Of a stretch of DNA of 64,000 bases, positions 55,387-64,000 are shown piece by piece. The stretch is from Desulfosporosinus cupriresistens (lineage in GTDB: Bacteria; Bacillota; Desulfitobacteriia; Desulfitobacteriales; Desulfitobacteriaceae). The notes under the pieces were generated by a model, which worked only from the letters and a program-made list of their open reading frames with translations, had not been told where the DNA came from and searched no databases. Every line of letters starts with the position of its first letter. Position 1 is the stretch's first letter. A program made the position numbers and the translations under genes. The stretch lies in contig NZ_MASS01000013.1 of assembly GCF_001707885.1 (NCBI RefSeq), forward strand, positions 25,459 to 89,458. Reading direction: 5' to 3'.

Positions 55387-57600
55387 CTAAACCGCCCAGA
55401 TCAGGTTTTGTTTTTCACAGATGTCTTTTAGGAAGGTACGCTGAGACCCATCCTTAAAACGAACCATAATTACATTCCCATCCTCTTTAGCAATTACTCC
55501 CTCTCCAAAGGCTTTATGTTGGACAACTAAACCTGCTACTAAATCGCTCTGCGGGGTCGATGCTTCTTTTCTGATTACTTCTCCCGGCTTTTTCCCTTCC
55601 ATAACTAGGGTTACTTCGCGAACAAAACGGGAAGCTTTGACGCGTTTATTATGATAATAATCCACTGAACATAAGGTTAAACGCCGTTTGGCCCTCGTCA
55701 TCCCTACATAGAAGAGGCGCCTTTCCTCTTCTAATGATTCTTTCTGCCCACTTTGGTCGGCCTTAATAGCCTCCCTCTCAGGAATAACCCCTTCGACCAG
55801 GTCAACTAAATAGACCTGTTCCCATTCTAAACCCTTAGCCGAATGGATCGTTGAAAGGGTCACAGCATTACTGTGCCTATTTTTATAAGAAGACATCATC
55901 TGTTCTTCAAGGTAGGCTAAACGATTGGCAAAGTCCACTATTGTAGACTCATTTTGAGCAATAGAAATTAGAAGGTCCAATAAACTTCCGATGTACTCTT
56001 CAGAAAAACCTAACGAGTCACAAATTTGCTCAATCGCTTTATCATACGCCAACTGGTTGCGAATAAAACGGATTGCCTTTGCGGGAGGCAGAGTATTGAG
56101 TTCCTTAAATTGTTTCTTAAGTTCCAAATACTCATTTTTGCGCTTTGAGGTAACCTCCGGTTGTTCAGCTAAGATTTCAAAGATTGAACAATCAATGGTT
56201 CTTTGCTTAAGATATTCAAGTTGTTGCTTTCGAATATGGCAACTTAGTTTAGTCCAAATTTTCTCCAAGGTAGGCAAGCTTTTATCACTAAACGAAAAGC
56301 GGAGGAAGTTTAGAACATCATGAATGACCCAATGCGAGAAAAATCTCTGTTTACCAGCTTCTCTCATATAAAAAGGAATATTAGCCCTACTTAACTCTTC
56401 TGCCAAGTAGATCGCGGATAGATTATTGCGGTAAAGCACTCCAACTCCGGATAAATCTTTTTCGCTCCTTAGTTTCTGAATTAAAAACTGCTGTTGTTCC
56501 CTTAGTCCTTTAAAATGCCCTATTTGAAGGCTGTCTCCCTTGGCGTTCCTTGTGAACATTTCTTTATCAAAACGCATCTTATTGGAACGAATGAACCGAC
56601 AGGATACATCCACAATTTGCGGAGTAGACCGGAAGTTTTGTTCCATACGCAGAATTTTCGCGTTAGGGTAGGTTTGTTCGAACTTTAATAAATAGTCTGG
56701 CTCGGCCGCTCGAAACCCAAAGATACTCTGGTCATCATCTCCAACTACAAAAAGATTCCCTTTGGGTTTAACGATGAGTTCGATGATTTTGTGCTGGAGA
56801 AGAGAGGTGTCTTGACTCTCATCTGTTAGAATATAGTCAAAGCGCTGGCGGTAACCCTCAAGGAGTTTAGGGTTTTCTTTTAACTCTTGAAACGCGATGA
56901 AAAGCATATCATCATAATCGATCAGCCTGGGCTGGTTATTTTTCTTATACGCTTCATAGTCATTATAAATTAATGAGAAGTTTTTAATGTCCTGCTCATT
57001 AAACTCTTCGGGCTGTATTAAAGTATTTTTTACATAACAAATGGTGTTCTGCAAGCCCTCTAGTTGTTCGTCTGTGATGATTGAAACATTATGCTTATCA
57101 TAGATTCTACGTAGAACTCCGTTCTTGCTGTCAGGGCCTGTTTGTTCCTCCATAATCTCGAACCGAGCACCTCTTTGACGAAAAGCTGACCGAACTACTT
57201 CATAGGCAAAACTGTGAATCGTTGAAAATCGGATTTCTCCTCGGCCTTCGGTTTGGTCGACTACCATTGTCCCAAAGTTATTAACAAACCGTTCGTGCAT
57301 TTCCTTGGCAGCTGCCCGCCCGAAGGTTAGACAAAGAATCGTTCGAGGATCTACGTTTTCCACAAGAATCAAGTAGGCTAAGCGAACGGTCAGGACAGTC
57401 GTCTTCCCCGCACCAGGAACAGCTAATAGCAAAAGAGGGCCTCGGTTATGAACCACGGCCCGTTTTTGCTGTTGAGTTAAATTAATGCCTCTGGCTTTGA
57501 TCTCTTCAAAGAAATCCTGCTCGTGAATCAACTTAAGTCCCCCACTATGTTTGTCCTTATACATTATAACAGGAACCCTGTGCATGGTCACCTGCCACAA
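55387..57600 (-). CDS. UvrD/PcrA-like ATP-dependent DNA helicase
   Basis: A 737-residue superfamily 1 helicase: Q motif region FFEEIKARGINLTQQQ, Walker A VPGAGKTTV, motif II LTDESQDTS, motif III VGDDDQSIFGFR, motif V TIHSAKGLEWEQVYLVDL and motif VI RRLFYVGMTRAK. The C-terminal 45 residues (QHKAFGEGVIAKEDGNVIMV) form the small Tudor-like domain also seen in PcrA. It follows the thiamine-precursor transporter genes by 29 bp and may be transcribed with them, though functionally unrelated. The start may be 57564. Confidence 0.9.
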   Translation of the reverse strand: MWQVTMHRVPVIMYKDKHSGGLKLIHEQDFFEEIKARGINLTQQQKRAVVHNRGPLLLLAVPGAGKTTVLTVRLAYLILVENVDPRTILCLTFGRAAAKEMHERFVNNFGTMVVDQTEGRGEIRFSTIHSFAYEVVRSAFRQRGARFEIMEEQTGPDSKNGVLRRIYDKHNVSIITDEQLEGLQNTICYVKNTLIQPEEFNEQDIKNFSLIYNDYEAYKKNNQPRLIDYDDMLFIAFQELKENPKLLEGYRQRFDYILTDESQDTSLLQHKIIELIVKPKGNLFVVGDDDQSIFGFRAAEPDYLLKFEQTYPNAKILRMEQNFRSTPQIVDVSCRFIRSNKMRFDKEMFTRNAKGDSLQIGHFKGLREQQQFLIQKLRSEKDLSGVGVLYRNNLSAIYLAEELSRANIPFYMREAGKQRFFSHWVIHDVLNFLRFSFSDKSLPTLEKIWTKLSCHIRKQQLEYLKQRTIDCSIFEILAEQPEVTSKRKNEYLELKKQFKELNTLPPAKAIRFIRNQLAYDKAIEQICDSLGFSEEYIGSLLDLLISIAQNESTIVDFANRLAYLEEQMMSSYKNRHSNAVTLSTIHSAKGLEWEQVYLVDLVEGVIPEREAIKADQSGQKESLEEERRLFYVGMTRAKRRLTLCSVDYYHNKRVKASRFVREVTLVMEGKKPGEVIRKEASTPQSDLVAGLVVQHKAFGEGVIAKEDGNVIMVRFKDGSQRTFLKDICEKQNLIWAV

Positions 57601-57629
57601 AATGATTGATCCCCTTCAACTTTTGACCT

Positions 57630-58379
57630 CTAACGCAGCAAGTCTAGCAAGCGCTTTTTTACCATAAGTACCTCGCTGGAAAACAGGATATCTGGATTAC
57701 GAGGCCTGGAAAAAGGAATCGTGATCCTCTCCAGAATGTGAGCGGGTCGCTGGCTTAAGACAACAATTTCGTCTGACAACAGGATAGCTTCTTCAATATC
57801 ATGGGTAATGAAGACAACCGTTGGGCTGGTTTGGCTCCACACATTAAGAAGCCATTCCTGCATTTCTCGTCGAGTTAAAGCATCCAGTGCTCCAAACGGT
57901 TCATCTAAAATCAATGTGTTCTGTCCAAAGAGGAAAGTGCGCAGAAGTGCTCCTCGTTGCCGCATACCACCGGATAGCTGGTGGGGGTAATGCTCCGTAA
58001 ACTTGCCCAAACCAAAACGATTGAGCCAGCGTCGTGCATTTTCCCTAGACTCGCGTTTGTCTTCTCGGCGGATATCATTACCCAAGGCTACATTGTCCAG
58101 CAACGTGCGCCAAGGTAAAAGCAAATCCTTTTGTGGCATATAGCCCACTTGACCTGGCAGACCGAGAATTGATCGGCCATCGAGCAAAATCTGCCCCTGA
58201 GCTGATTTTTCCACACCTGCAATCAGGTTGCAGATTGAACTCTTGCCACAGCCGGAAGGACCGATTAGGGAAACAAACGTTCCAGTTCCGATCTTTAGAT
58301 TAATATCCACCAACACATCCAGTGCAGAGGCCTTAGCCCCTTGATACGACAACGATAATTTTCTTAGTTCTAAGGTCAT
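57630..58379 (-). CDS. ABC transporter ATPase for thiamine-precursor uptake
   Basis: A 249-residue NitT/TauT-type ATPase with Walker A GPSGCGKSS, signature LSGGMRQRG, Walker B NTLILDEPFGALD and the switch histidine THDIEEA. It ends an operon led by a TPP riboswitch with a permease and a THI5-type binding protein, so it is the ThiZ-like component of a pyrimidine (HMP-precursor) importer. Substrate is inferred. Confidence 0.88.
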   Translation of the reverse strand: MTLELRKLSLSYQGAKASALDVLVDINLKIGTGTFVSLIGPSGCGKSSICNLIAGVEKSAQGQILLDGRSILGLPGQVGYMPQKDLLLPWRTLLDNVALGNDIRREDKRESRENARRWLNRFGLGKFTEHYPHQLSGGMRQRGALLRTFLFGQNTLILDEPFGALDALTRREMQEWLLNVWSQTSPTVVFITHDIEEAILLSDEIVVLSQRPAHILERITIPFSRPRNPDILFSSEVLMVKKRLLDLLR

Positions 58380-58383
58380 CGTC

Positions 58384-59415
58384 TTAAGCCTTGGGCAAGA
58401 AATCGTTAGTGAACGCCTTGTCGGTGTCGATCATTTTGTCTATCAGCTTTTGGTCGAACATCCATTGGGTGTAATCATGCCACACTGAGGCTTTCTGTAC
58501 TCCCCATTGCAATGCGTCAGCCTGATATTGAGGACTAAGCCACGCCTGGCTTTTCTTAATCAATTGCGGGTCTGCTTCCGGAGCATTCTTGATCAGAATG
58601 TCGGCAGCATCATCCGGTTTGTTAATCGCATATTGGTATCCTTCACTGACTGCTTTCATGAAGCGTCGGATTACATCCGGTTTTTCTTGAATCATTTTTT
58701 CGTTCGTGACGAGGACAGGGGTATAATCATCTAAAGCAGAGTTAACATCCTTAAGCCAGATCATATTGAGAGGTGTTCCGGACAGCTCAGCTTGAATCCC
58801 TTCCCAGCCATAAAAAATCCAGGTCAAATCTATATCTCCCTTAGCCATACTTACGACCGGATCAGCGTCACCAATATTTATCATTTTGACTTTACTGAAA
58901 TCTGCCTTTTCCTTGTCCATTAAAGCTTTAATTGTCGCAGTCTCTGATGGGAGCCCCCACCCACCATACGTCTTGCCTGCAAAGTCCTTGGCCGTGTGAA
59001 TACTCTTATCTGCCAACGAGGCGAATCCAGAGGTGTTATGTTGCAAGATAGTCGCAATAGAGACTAAAGGCAAACCTTGTCCACGGGCATCCGTGACCTG
59101 TTCTTGGGCGCTAACTCCAAAATCCGCCTTGCCTGTAGCTACAAGTTGCTCCACCGTACCTTGGCTTGACGGCGGAACAATTTGAACATCCAAGCCGTTC
59201 TTGCTAAAGTATCCCTTATCTTTGGCTACATAAAGACCGGTATGATTTGTGTTAGGGGTCCAGTCCAGCATGATCGTCACTTTATCTGGGGACGGTGTTG
59301 GTGTTGATGCACTCGGCACTTGAGTGTTTGTGCCGCAGCCAGTAACCAAGAGAAGAACACACAAGCTGATCATTAACGTTAAGCTCAATATTTTTTTAGC
59401 TCGCATAATCTGCAT
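58384..59415 (-). CDS. NMT1/THI5-like periplasmic-type binding lipoprotein
   Basis: A 343-residue substrate-binding lipoprotein: signal peptide to lipobox LLVTGC, then the NMT1/THI5-like fold (VTIMLDWTPNTNHTGLYVAK at the start of the domain, GKADFGVSAQEQV, GWEGIQAEL). WTPNTNHTGLYVA is typical of ThiY/ThiY-like pyrimidine-precursor binders. ATG 59415 follows AAAGGAAG. It is surface-anchored and delivers ligand to the permease. Confidence 0.88.
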   Translation of the reverse strand: MQIMRAKKILSLTLMISLCVLLLVTGCGTNTQVPSASTPTPSPDKVTIMLDWTPNTNHTGLYVAKDKGYFSKNGLDVQIVPPSSQGTVEQLVATGKADFGVSAQEQVTDARGQGLPLVSIATILQHNTSGFASLADKSIHTAKDFAGKTYGGWGLPSETATIKALMDKEKADFSKVKMINIGDADPVVSMAKGDIDLTWIFYGWEGIQAELSGTPLNMIWLKDVNSALDDYTPVLVTNEKMIQEKPDVIRRFMKAVSEGYQYAINKPDDAADILIKNAPEADPQLIKKSQAWLSPQYQADALQWGVQKASVWHDYTQWMFDQKLIDKMIDTDKAFTNDFLPKA

Positions 59416-59481
59416 AAATTAAACTTCCTTTCAATAATCCGTCTTTAATATTTTCTAAAATCATCGGCTATATTTCGAGAC

Positions 59482-60264
59482 TCACTCTTGCTTAGTATTT
59501 AACCAAGGCAACGCCAGACGCCTAATTCCCGTAATTAGTACAAAGTAAAAAAGGCTGAGCAATGTGATTGCCACAATAGCAGCAAATACCTGATCGGTCC
59601 TAAATGAGTGGGAAGATCGTGTTAAGTAAACCCCTAAACCAGAACTAGCGCCAAGCCACTCTCCAATCACAGCTCCCATGACACTGTAAGTCGCGGCTAT
59701 CTTTAGTCCGGCGAAGAAGGATGGCAATGCGTTGGGCCAACGAATCATGTATAACATTTGCCAGCGCGATGCCCCCATACTCTTGAGGAGATTGAGCAAG
59801 TCATCATCGCTTACCTCCAAACCTTCAATCAGGCTAACCGTTATTGGGAAAAAGCACACTATGACAACCGTAAGAATCTTAGGCAGCAAGCCGTATCCCA
59901 GCCATAGGATCAGAAGAGGGGCCACAGCAATCAAGGGTACCGTCTGAGACACGATAAGCAACGGGTAAAATAAGCGCTTTGCCATGGGTGAAAGCACCAT
60001 AGCCAACCCCGCCACTAAGCTTAGAGCTATCGAAAGAATAAACCCGGTGGTTGTTTCCCAAATGGTTGTCAAGGTATGCGACCAGAGCAGTTCTCGGGTG
60101 CGCCAAAAAGCCTTTATAACGGCTGCAGGCGACGGCATGAGCCAGAGGGGCAACTTAAAAAAGTCCACACTGATCTGCCAAACGGCAAGACATAGAAATA
60201 GAAATATGAGATTTGGAATACCATCCCGCCATTTTTTATGAAGCCGCCTCGATCGTACTGACAT
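59482..60264 (-). CDS. ABC transporter permease for thiamine-precursor uptake
   Basis: A 260-residue, six-helix permease of the NitT/TauT/ThiX type. The EAA-like loop is SMGASRWQMLYMIRWPNALP, which contacts the ATPase. The start ATG 60264 follows GGGAG by about 12 bases and lies 4 bp after the stop of the upstream gene; an in-frame ATG at 60300 overlaps that gene and has no site. It is part of the ThiXYZ-like importer. Confidence 0.85.
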   Translation of the reverse strand: MSVRSRRLHKKWRDGIPNLIFLFLCLAVWQISVDFFKLPLWLMPSPAAVIKAFWRTRELLWSHTLTTIWETTTGFILSIALSLVAGLAMVLSPMAKRLFYPLLIVSQTVPLIAVAPLLILWLGYGLLPKILTVVIVCFFPITVSLIEGLEVSDDDLLNLLKSMGASRWQMLYMIRWPNALPSFFAGLKIAATYSVMGAVIGEWLGASSGLGVYLTRSSHSFRTDQVFAAIVAITLLSLFYFVLITGIRRLALPWLNTKQE

Positions 60265-60268
60265 GCCC

Positions 60269-60562
60269 TTACTTCTCCCGGTATTTTTGGATCTTTTCAT
60301 CTATTGTTGTTCGACCTGGGTTATAATCCATTTTGATATAAGTCATGACACGAGAAGCCCCAGCATTAACACATGCCTCCTGTGCTTCACGGATGATAGC
60401 CCATAATTGATCGGGTTCACCTTCCATCGTTGTTTCCATCGGCCCTACTTCATACTTTACACCGCTGGCTGCTACGACAGCGATTGCTTCGTCCACAACT
60501 TCGAACAATCGAGCATCTTCAACTTTGGGCAGCACCTGAAATGCCATCATAATTTTGGCCAT
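60269..60562 (-). CDS. MTH1187-family thiamine-binding protein
   Basis: A 97-residue small protein of the MTH1187/YkoF-like family that binds thiamine or its precursor. The segments VLPKVEDARLFEVVDEAIAV and GPMETTMEGEPDQLWAIIREAQ match the family. ATG 60562 is chosen, 11 bp after AAGGAG. It is the first gene after the TPP riboswitch and heads the importer operon, probably assisting ligand capture or sensing in the cytoplasm. Confidence 0.85.
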   Translation of the reverse strand: MAKIMMAFQVLPKVEDARLFEVVDEAIAVVAASGVKYEVGPMETTMEGEPDQLWAIIREAQEACVNAGASRVMTYIKMDYNPGRTTIDEKIQKYREK

Positions 60563-60670
60563 TGTGTTAACCACTCCTTATAATTACTTATGTAGTCCTT
60601 CTAGCACTCAAACTGAATTGGCTCGATATCTATACACTAACGTCTGGTCAATTCAGGCGAAGAAATATAA

Positions 60671-60696
60671 AAACCGCACATGGTCTGCGCGGTTTT
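60671..60696 (-). terminator. Terminator of the TPP riboswitch
   Basis: On the minus strand AAACCGCGCA pairs with TGTGCGGTTT (one G-U pair), and a T-run follows. Its location, between the aptamer and the first gene, suggests control by premature termination. Confidence 0.85.
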
Positions 60697-60713
60697 CCTT
60701 AATGTCTACACTT

Positions 60714-60795
60714 GCATCCCTCCGCTGGCATTATCCAGATCAGGTTCGGTCGGTGGAAACTCAACCACCCTCTCAGCCCATTTTTTAAGCTCCCG
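60714..60795 (-). promoter_or_regulatory. TPP riboswitch
   Basis: The minus strand has GGGCTGAGAGGGTGG, then GAACCTGATCTGG and ATAATGCCAGCGGAGGGA, which is the canonical thi-box. It precedes the four-gene thiamine-precursor import operon. Confidence 0.97.
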
Positions 60796-60965
60796 TCATA
60801 TTCAGTTTGTACTATTCTTAAACATAGCATATGAGAGAAAATTGTGCAAGCTCTTACTTCTCTCTCAATCTTAGCAGGAAATTGAAAAAACATGTGGAAG
60901 ACAACTCTTGTCCGTAATTATGAAATTACTGATTGAGGTATTCCCAAATAAGGAGCTGAAGCTTG

Positions 60966-61292
60966 ATGTTAAACATTTTCGATAAAATTGTTGAAGACAG
61001 AATTCAAGAAGCCATGAGAAACGGCGAGTTTGATAACCTTCCATCACAAGGCAAACCAATCAATCTTAATTACTGGGCAAGCCTTCCAGAAGGAATACGC
61101 GCTGGATATATGTTGTTAAAGAATAATGGATTCTTACCTGATGAGGTGCAACTGTTAAAGGACATCGAGAATTTACGTGAGCGATTAGCCGTCTGCACTA
61201 GTCAAGATGAGAAAGCAGCTCTTCGTAAAGAGCTTGAGGAGACCAAAATTAATTACAACTTAATAATGGAACAACGGAAACGTAAAAAATAG
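60966..61292 (+). CDS. DUF1992 (DnaJC28-like) protein
   Basis: A 108-residue protein with the DUF1992 pattern (IVEDRIQEAMRNGEFDNLPS then QGKPI) and a helical C terminus. Members are of unknown function; the domain is shared with eukaryotic DNAJC28. ATG 60966 has GGAG 10 bp upstream, and an overlapping TTG at 60963 is less likely. Confidence 0.85.
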   Translation: MLNIFDKIVEDRIQEAMRNGEFDNLPSQGKPINLNYWASLPEGIRAGYMLLKNNGFLPDEVQLLKDIENLRERLAVCTSQDEKAALRKELEETKINYNLIMEQRKRKK

Positions 61293-61323
61293 CTGCTTTC
61301 TCATCATTTTAACTTAACTTTTA

Positions 61324-61553
61324 GTTGGACGCATTCTCTTAGTCTTGGCAGGTTTTATTGCTACTAACACGACAACGCGCGTCTTATTCTACTAATACAA
61401 AAGGTGATGCGAAACGAACCTCTGGAAGGACCACTAATTCCGAATATTTGGCTTACAATCGGCATTTGGACCTCCTTTGTTGGCGGATTGATTGCATTAG
61501 TAGGCGACTATGAAAGAGCACAACAGGCATCACCTAGGTTGCCTGTTGTGTAA
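61324..61553 (+). pseudogene. Decayed membrane-protein gene remnant
   Basis: Two frames together give a membrane helix (VGRILLVLAGFIAT, then NTTTRVLFY and a stop) and a second helix in another frame (PLIPNIWLTIGIWTSFVGGL) closed by TAA at 61551. A frameshift would join them. No family is clear. A hairpin (61520-61529 with 61541-61550) overlaps the end. Confidence 0.3.
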
Positions 61554-61587
61554 AGACAAACCCTCTAGCTAAAGGAACAAATACGAA

Positions 61588-61611
61588 AAACCGCACCCGA
61601 AAGTGCGGTTT
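61588..61611 (-). terminator. Terminator after tRNA-Gly
   Basis: A 9-bp stem (AAACCGCAC / GTGCGGTTT) followed by T residues on the minus strand, directly downstream of the tRNA gene. Confidence 0.8.
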
Positions 61612-61621
61612 GTAAACATAA

Positions 61622-61695
61622 TGGAGCGGGTGATGAGAATCGAACTCACGTGGCTAGCTTGGAAGGCTAGTGCTCTACCATTGAGCTACACCCGC
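61622..61695 (-). tRNA. tRNA-Gly (TCC anticodon)
   Basis: A 74-nt cloverleaf including an encoded CCA end. The acceptor stem GCGGGTG pairs with CACCCGC, the anticodon loop is CTTCCAA with anticodon TCC, and the T-loop reads GTTCGATTC. It reads GGA codons, with decoding of other glycine codons possible. Confidence 0.96.
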
Positions 61696-61936
61696 ATATT
61701 GTAAGTGGACAACTGTTCTGACGTTTGGTGTTCTTTAACGCTTTGATAGTCTACCACTCTTTGTCCTGTACTGTCAAGAATTATTTTTACCAAGTCTAGC
61801 CTCATTTCCCGAAATCCCAACACAATACTCTTCCATCCGACTATCAAATACTTTGCTTAATCAACCTGAGTATTTACCCATTTGGCATAATATGGTAAAA
61901 TAAATCAATACATATTTAAGAAGGGGTTGTTGTCGT

Positions 61937-62755
61937 ATGGCTAGAAATCCTAAAACTACTAATAATGCTAATGATGCTAATAATTCCAAAACTACACGAG
62001 TTATTTCTGTTGCCTCGCAGAAGGGCGGGGTTGGCAAGACGGCAACTGTCACAAACATGGCAGTAGGGTTAGTTAGTCTGGGATACAAGACAGCTGTCAT
62101 TGACATGGATGCTCAAGGCCACATTGCATTTTCGTTCGGAATCAAGAAGGCTGACTTAAGGAAAACAATTTATGATGTATTGATTGGCGAAGCAAAAATG
62201 AGAGATATCAAGCAGACTGCATTTGGAGTGGATCTGTACTTATCAAACAATTCTCTTTCTAATCTTAGCCCAAAGGTAATGTCCAATCTTAATTCTAAGC
62301 TATTCCCGGCCCCTAAATACCTTTTGAAAAACGCATTAGGGCAAATAAAAACTCAGTACGATTACATTCTAATTGATACATCTCCGAGCAATGACATGCC
62401 AACTATGAATTCCCTGTTAGCCTCTACAGATATCATCATCCCTGCCCTTCCTGAGGGACTATCCGTTGATGGCATCTTCGATACAATTTTTCTGATTAAG
62501 AGTATTCAGGAACAAGGTGCTAAGATAAATATTTTAGGCATATTGCCTACAATGGTCCAAGATCATACTAATCTTCACAATGTGATGCTCCAAGATCTAC
62601 GGAGACGTTTTGCCGAAACCCCAGACATAAAGGTATTTGACACGGTCATCAAACGAGCCATACGACATGGATTAGCCCAAACTCACGGTGAACCCGACAT
62701 AAACAAAGCTCCAGAGTATCTTTCTTTTGTTAAGGAGGTATTTGCCATAGCTTGA
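61937..62755 (+). CDS. Solo ParA-family ATPase
   Basis: A 272-residue ParA/Soj-type ATPase with a deviant Walker A (KGGVGKTA), a Walker A' aspartate region (DMDAQGHIAF) and Walker B (YILIDTSPSND). The N terminus has an Asn/Ala/Asp-rich stretch from short AAT/GCT repeats. There is no parB and no parS-like site seen nearby, so it is not clearly a partition system. It has its own terminator. Confidence 0.88.
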   Translation: MARNPKTTNNANDANNSKTTRVISVASQKGGVGKTATVTNMAVGLVSLGYKTAVIDMDAQGHIAFSFGIKKADLRKTIYDVLIGEAKMRDIKQTAFGVDLYLSNNSLSNLSPKVMSNLNSKLFPAPKYLLKNALGQIKTQYDYILIDTSPSNDMPTMNSLLASTDIIIPALPEGLSVDGIFDTIFLIKSIQEQGAKINILGILPTMVQDHTNLHNVMLQDLRRRFAETPDIKVFDTVIKRAIRHGLAQTHGEPDINKAPEYLSFVKEVFAIA

Positions 62756-62784
62756 GTGGAGTTATGGTTTACTAAGGTTAAACA

Positions 62785-62817
62785 AAGGAAGAAGCTAGCT
62801 TGGCTAGCTTCTTCCTT
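62785..62817 (+). terminator. Terminator after ParA gene
   Basis: A 15-bp perfect inverted repeat (62785-62799 and 62803-62817) 30 bp after the stop. Confidence 0.8.
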
Positions 62818-62965
62818 ATCATTTTTAGATGCGATTTAACTCATTTCTCATATTATCGATTCACTAAATTCACATGGACATTCATATTACGCTGGGCGAT
62901 TTTATCTAAACTATTAGTATAGATGAACACATGCTTTTATGTCAATAGCAAGCACAACAACGAAT

Positions 62966-63181
62966 CTATCTTTGATCCCTATTTGTTTGATTCTCTAGCC
63001 TGGATTCGATTGACTCAAGGTGTCGTGCAATCTGTAAAAACTCAGATTTAATTTGCTGTAAGTTTTTCTTTCCATTCTCTTCAATACGCTGCAAGTGACT
63101 TTGAATATCATCGATTTCCAGTTCTGCTTTATAATTAATGGCAAAATCGATAACGACTATTTCTTCGCATCGGCTAAAATG
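62966..63181 (-). other. Coiled-coil reading frame without canonical start
   Basis: A 71-codon frame overlaps the trmB 3' end and encodes a charged helical protein (INYKAELEIDDIQSHLQRIE, then NLQQIKSEFLQIARHLESIE). It has protein-like character but no ATG, GTG or TTG start before its upstream stop. It may start at a rare codon such as ATT, or be a remnant. Confidence 0.3.
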
Positions 63182-63822
63182 TTATAAGTGTTAATTTTAA
63201 ACCTACTGAACTTTATTTTGATGCCTTGCTTACAAAACCTCTCTTCGTATTCCGTCACAATATTCCCGTGAAAATCGCTCTGATATAAATCATACGTCCT
63301 ATATAGTTCATTAAAACCTGCACCTTCGAAATACCCCAGACTATCTGTAAAAAGTAGTTGATCGTCAGTTTTGAACCAGATTTCTGATCCATGCTTTGCA
63401 AAAGTTTGATATAGTCTAAGGAAATTGGGATGAGTTAACCTTCTTTTATGATGTCTTTTGTTGGGCCATGGATTGCAAAAGTTAATATATATCTTCTCGA
63501 TTTCATCTTGAGCAAAGATTCCTCCGATGTTCTCAATATTAATTGGAATAATTTTTATATTTTTCAGGTGGGCTTCGTTAGCTTTTCTTAAAACATGAAC
63601 CAAAAGTTCATTGTGGGCATCAAGCGCAATGTAGTTGATATTTGTATTCATGGTTGCTAGTTGATTGATAAAACGACCTCGACCACATCCCAATTCCAGA
63701 TGGATTGGATGATCATTGCCAAAGAACTCCTTCCATTTCCCTTTATACTCCGCAGGAGTAAAAAGGACCTTGTGATCTTTTTCCAATTCAGGCTTAGCCC
63801 ACCACTTTTTTCTGAGTCGCAT
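63157..63822 (-). CDS. trmB: tRNA (guanine-N7)-methyltransferase
   Basis: TrmB methylates guanine 46 in tRNA using SAM. The 221-residue protein contains the SAM loop LELGCGRGRFINQLA and the family motif NPWPNKRHHKRRL, with KTDDQLLF further on. It is at the end of the window, and its neighbours are unrelated. Confidence 0.95.
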   Translation of the reverse strand: MRLRKKWWAKPELEKDHKVLFTPAEYKGKWKEFFGNDHPIHLELGCGRGRFINQLATMNTNINYIALDAHNELLVHVLRKANEAHLKNIKIIPINIENIGGIFAQDEIEKIYINFCNPWPNKRHHKRRLTHPNFLRLYQTFAKHGSEIWFKTDDQLLFTDSLGYFEGAGFNELYRTYDLYQSDFHGNIVTEYEERFCKQGIKIKFSRFKINTYNILADAKK

Positions 63823-64000
63823 TTGAACTTTCTCCTCTTTTAACCGTAGATGCCTACGATGCTATTCATCTCTGATTGACGCTAAACAAGTTGCTATTTT
63901 TCGATTATACCACTAAACATCCTAGACGCCATTATTTACGTAGCCTGTTTTTTCAATGAGACAAAAGCCTATAGCTCACACAAAAGCAGCTAACTCGAAA

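Overview
The window looks like chromosome of an anaerobic, spore-forming, low-GC Clostridia bacterium, most like the Desulfosporosinus/Desulfitobacterium group (inference). The evidence is an anaerobic CO dehydrogenase locus, selenocysteine-dependent Grd-type reductase genes, a CotF-like spore coat protein, CWB2 cell-wall repeats and a sigma-54 activator of the kind common in this group. There is no phage, plasmid or IS element that looks intact. About 100 features are listed, most of them protein genes.

Layout. 0-5.5 kb: a UbiB-like kinase gene faces a cooA-cooS-cooC CO-sensing and CO-oxidation locus. 5.6-11.7 kb: small lipoprotein genes, then an alanine module (permease, alanine dehydrogenase) with a sigma-54 promoter, two upstream sites and a TyrR-like activator gene. 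11.8-15.3 kb: a rifampicin-phosphotransferase-like PEP/PPDK-domain enzyme and its TetR regulator with a palindromic operator. 17.5-24.6 kb: a Grd (glycine/betaine/sarcosine reductase-type) region in two transcription units, each led by a cobalamin riboswitch and an intrinsic terminator. One unit is a small membrane peptide, an SSS symporter, the component B selenoprotein and the second component B subunit. The other is the selenoprotein grdA followed by grdC. 24.7-28 kb: a GntR-ABC transporter operon. 28-36 kb: DUF4317, an ArsC/Spx-like selenoprotein, DNA repair, peptidase, XRE and ketopantoate reductase genes. 36.5-43 kb: a patchwork with a chimeric reading frame, a frameshifted FmdE-like gene, a 51-bp tandem-repeat gene, an MscS remnant and an integrase remnant. 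43-46.3 kb: a DUF4342/two-component operon and a Uma2 protein. 46.4-55.2 kb: CWB2-transglycosylase, truA, an MFS transporter, a GltD-like oxidoreductase, an amino-acid permease and CotF. 55.4-60.8 kb: a TPP-riboswitch operon for thiamine-precursor uptake with a UvrD-type helicase gene behind it. 61-64 kb: DUF1992, tRNA-Gly, a lone ParA and trmB.

The most interesting system is the Grd region. Three genes in the window are read through an in-frame UGA as selenocysteine: grdA, a grdB-type gene and an ArsC/Spx-like gene. They appear as truncated or split frames if UGA is taken as stop. Both Grd transcription units appear to be switched off by cobalamin, although the reductase itself is not a B12 enzyme. 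A reasonable hypothesis is that B12-replete cells use a corrinoid-dependent methyltransferase route for glycine betaine or a similar substrate, and B12-poor cells switch to reductive cleavage. The second component B subunit also appears to lack the cysteine that matures into a pyruvoyl group in classical GrdE, and grdD is not in the window.
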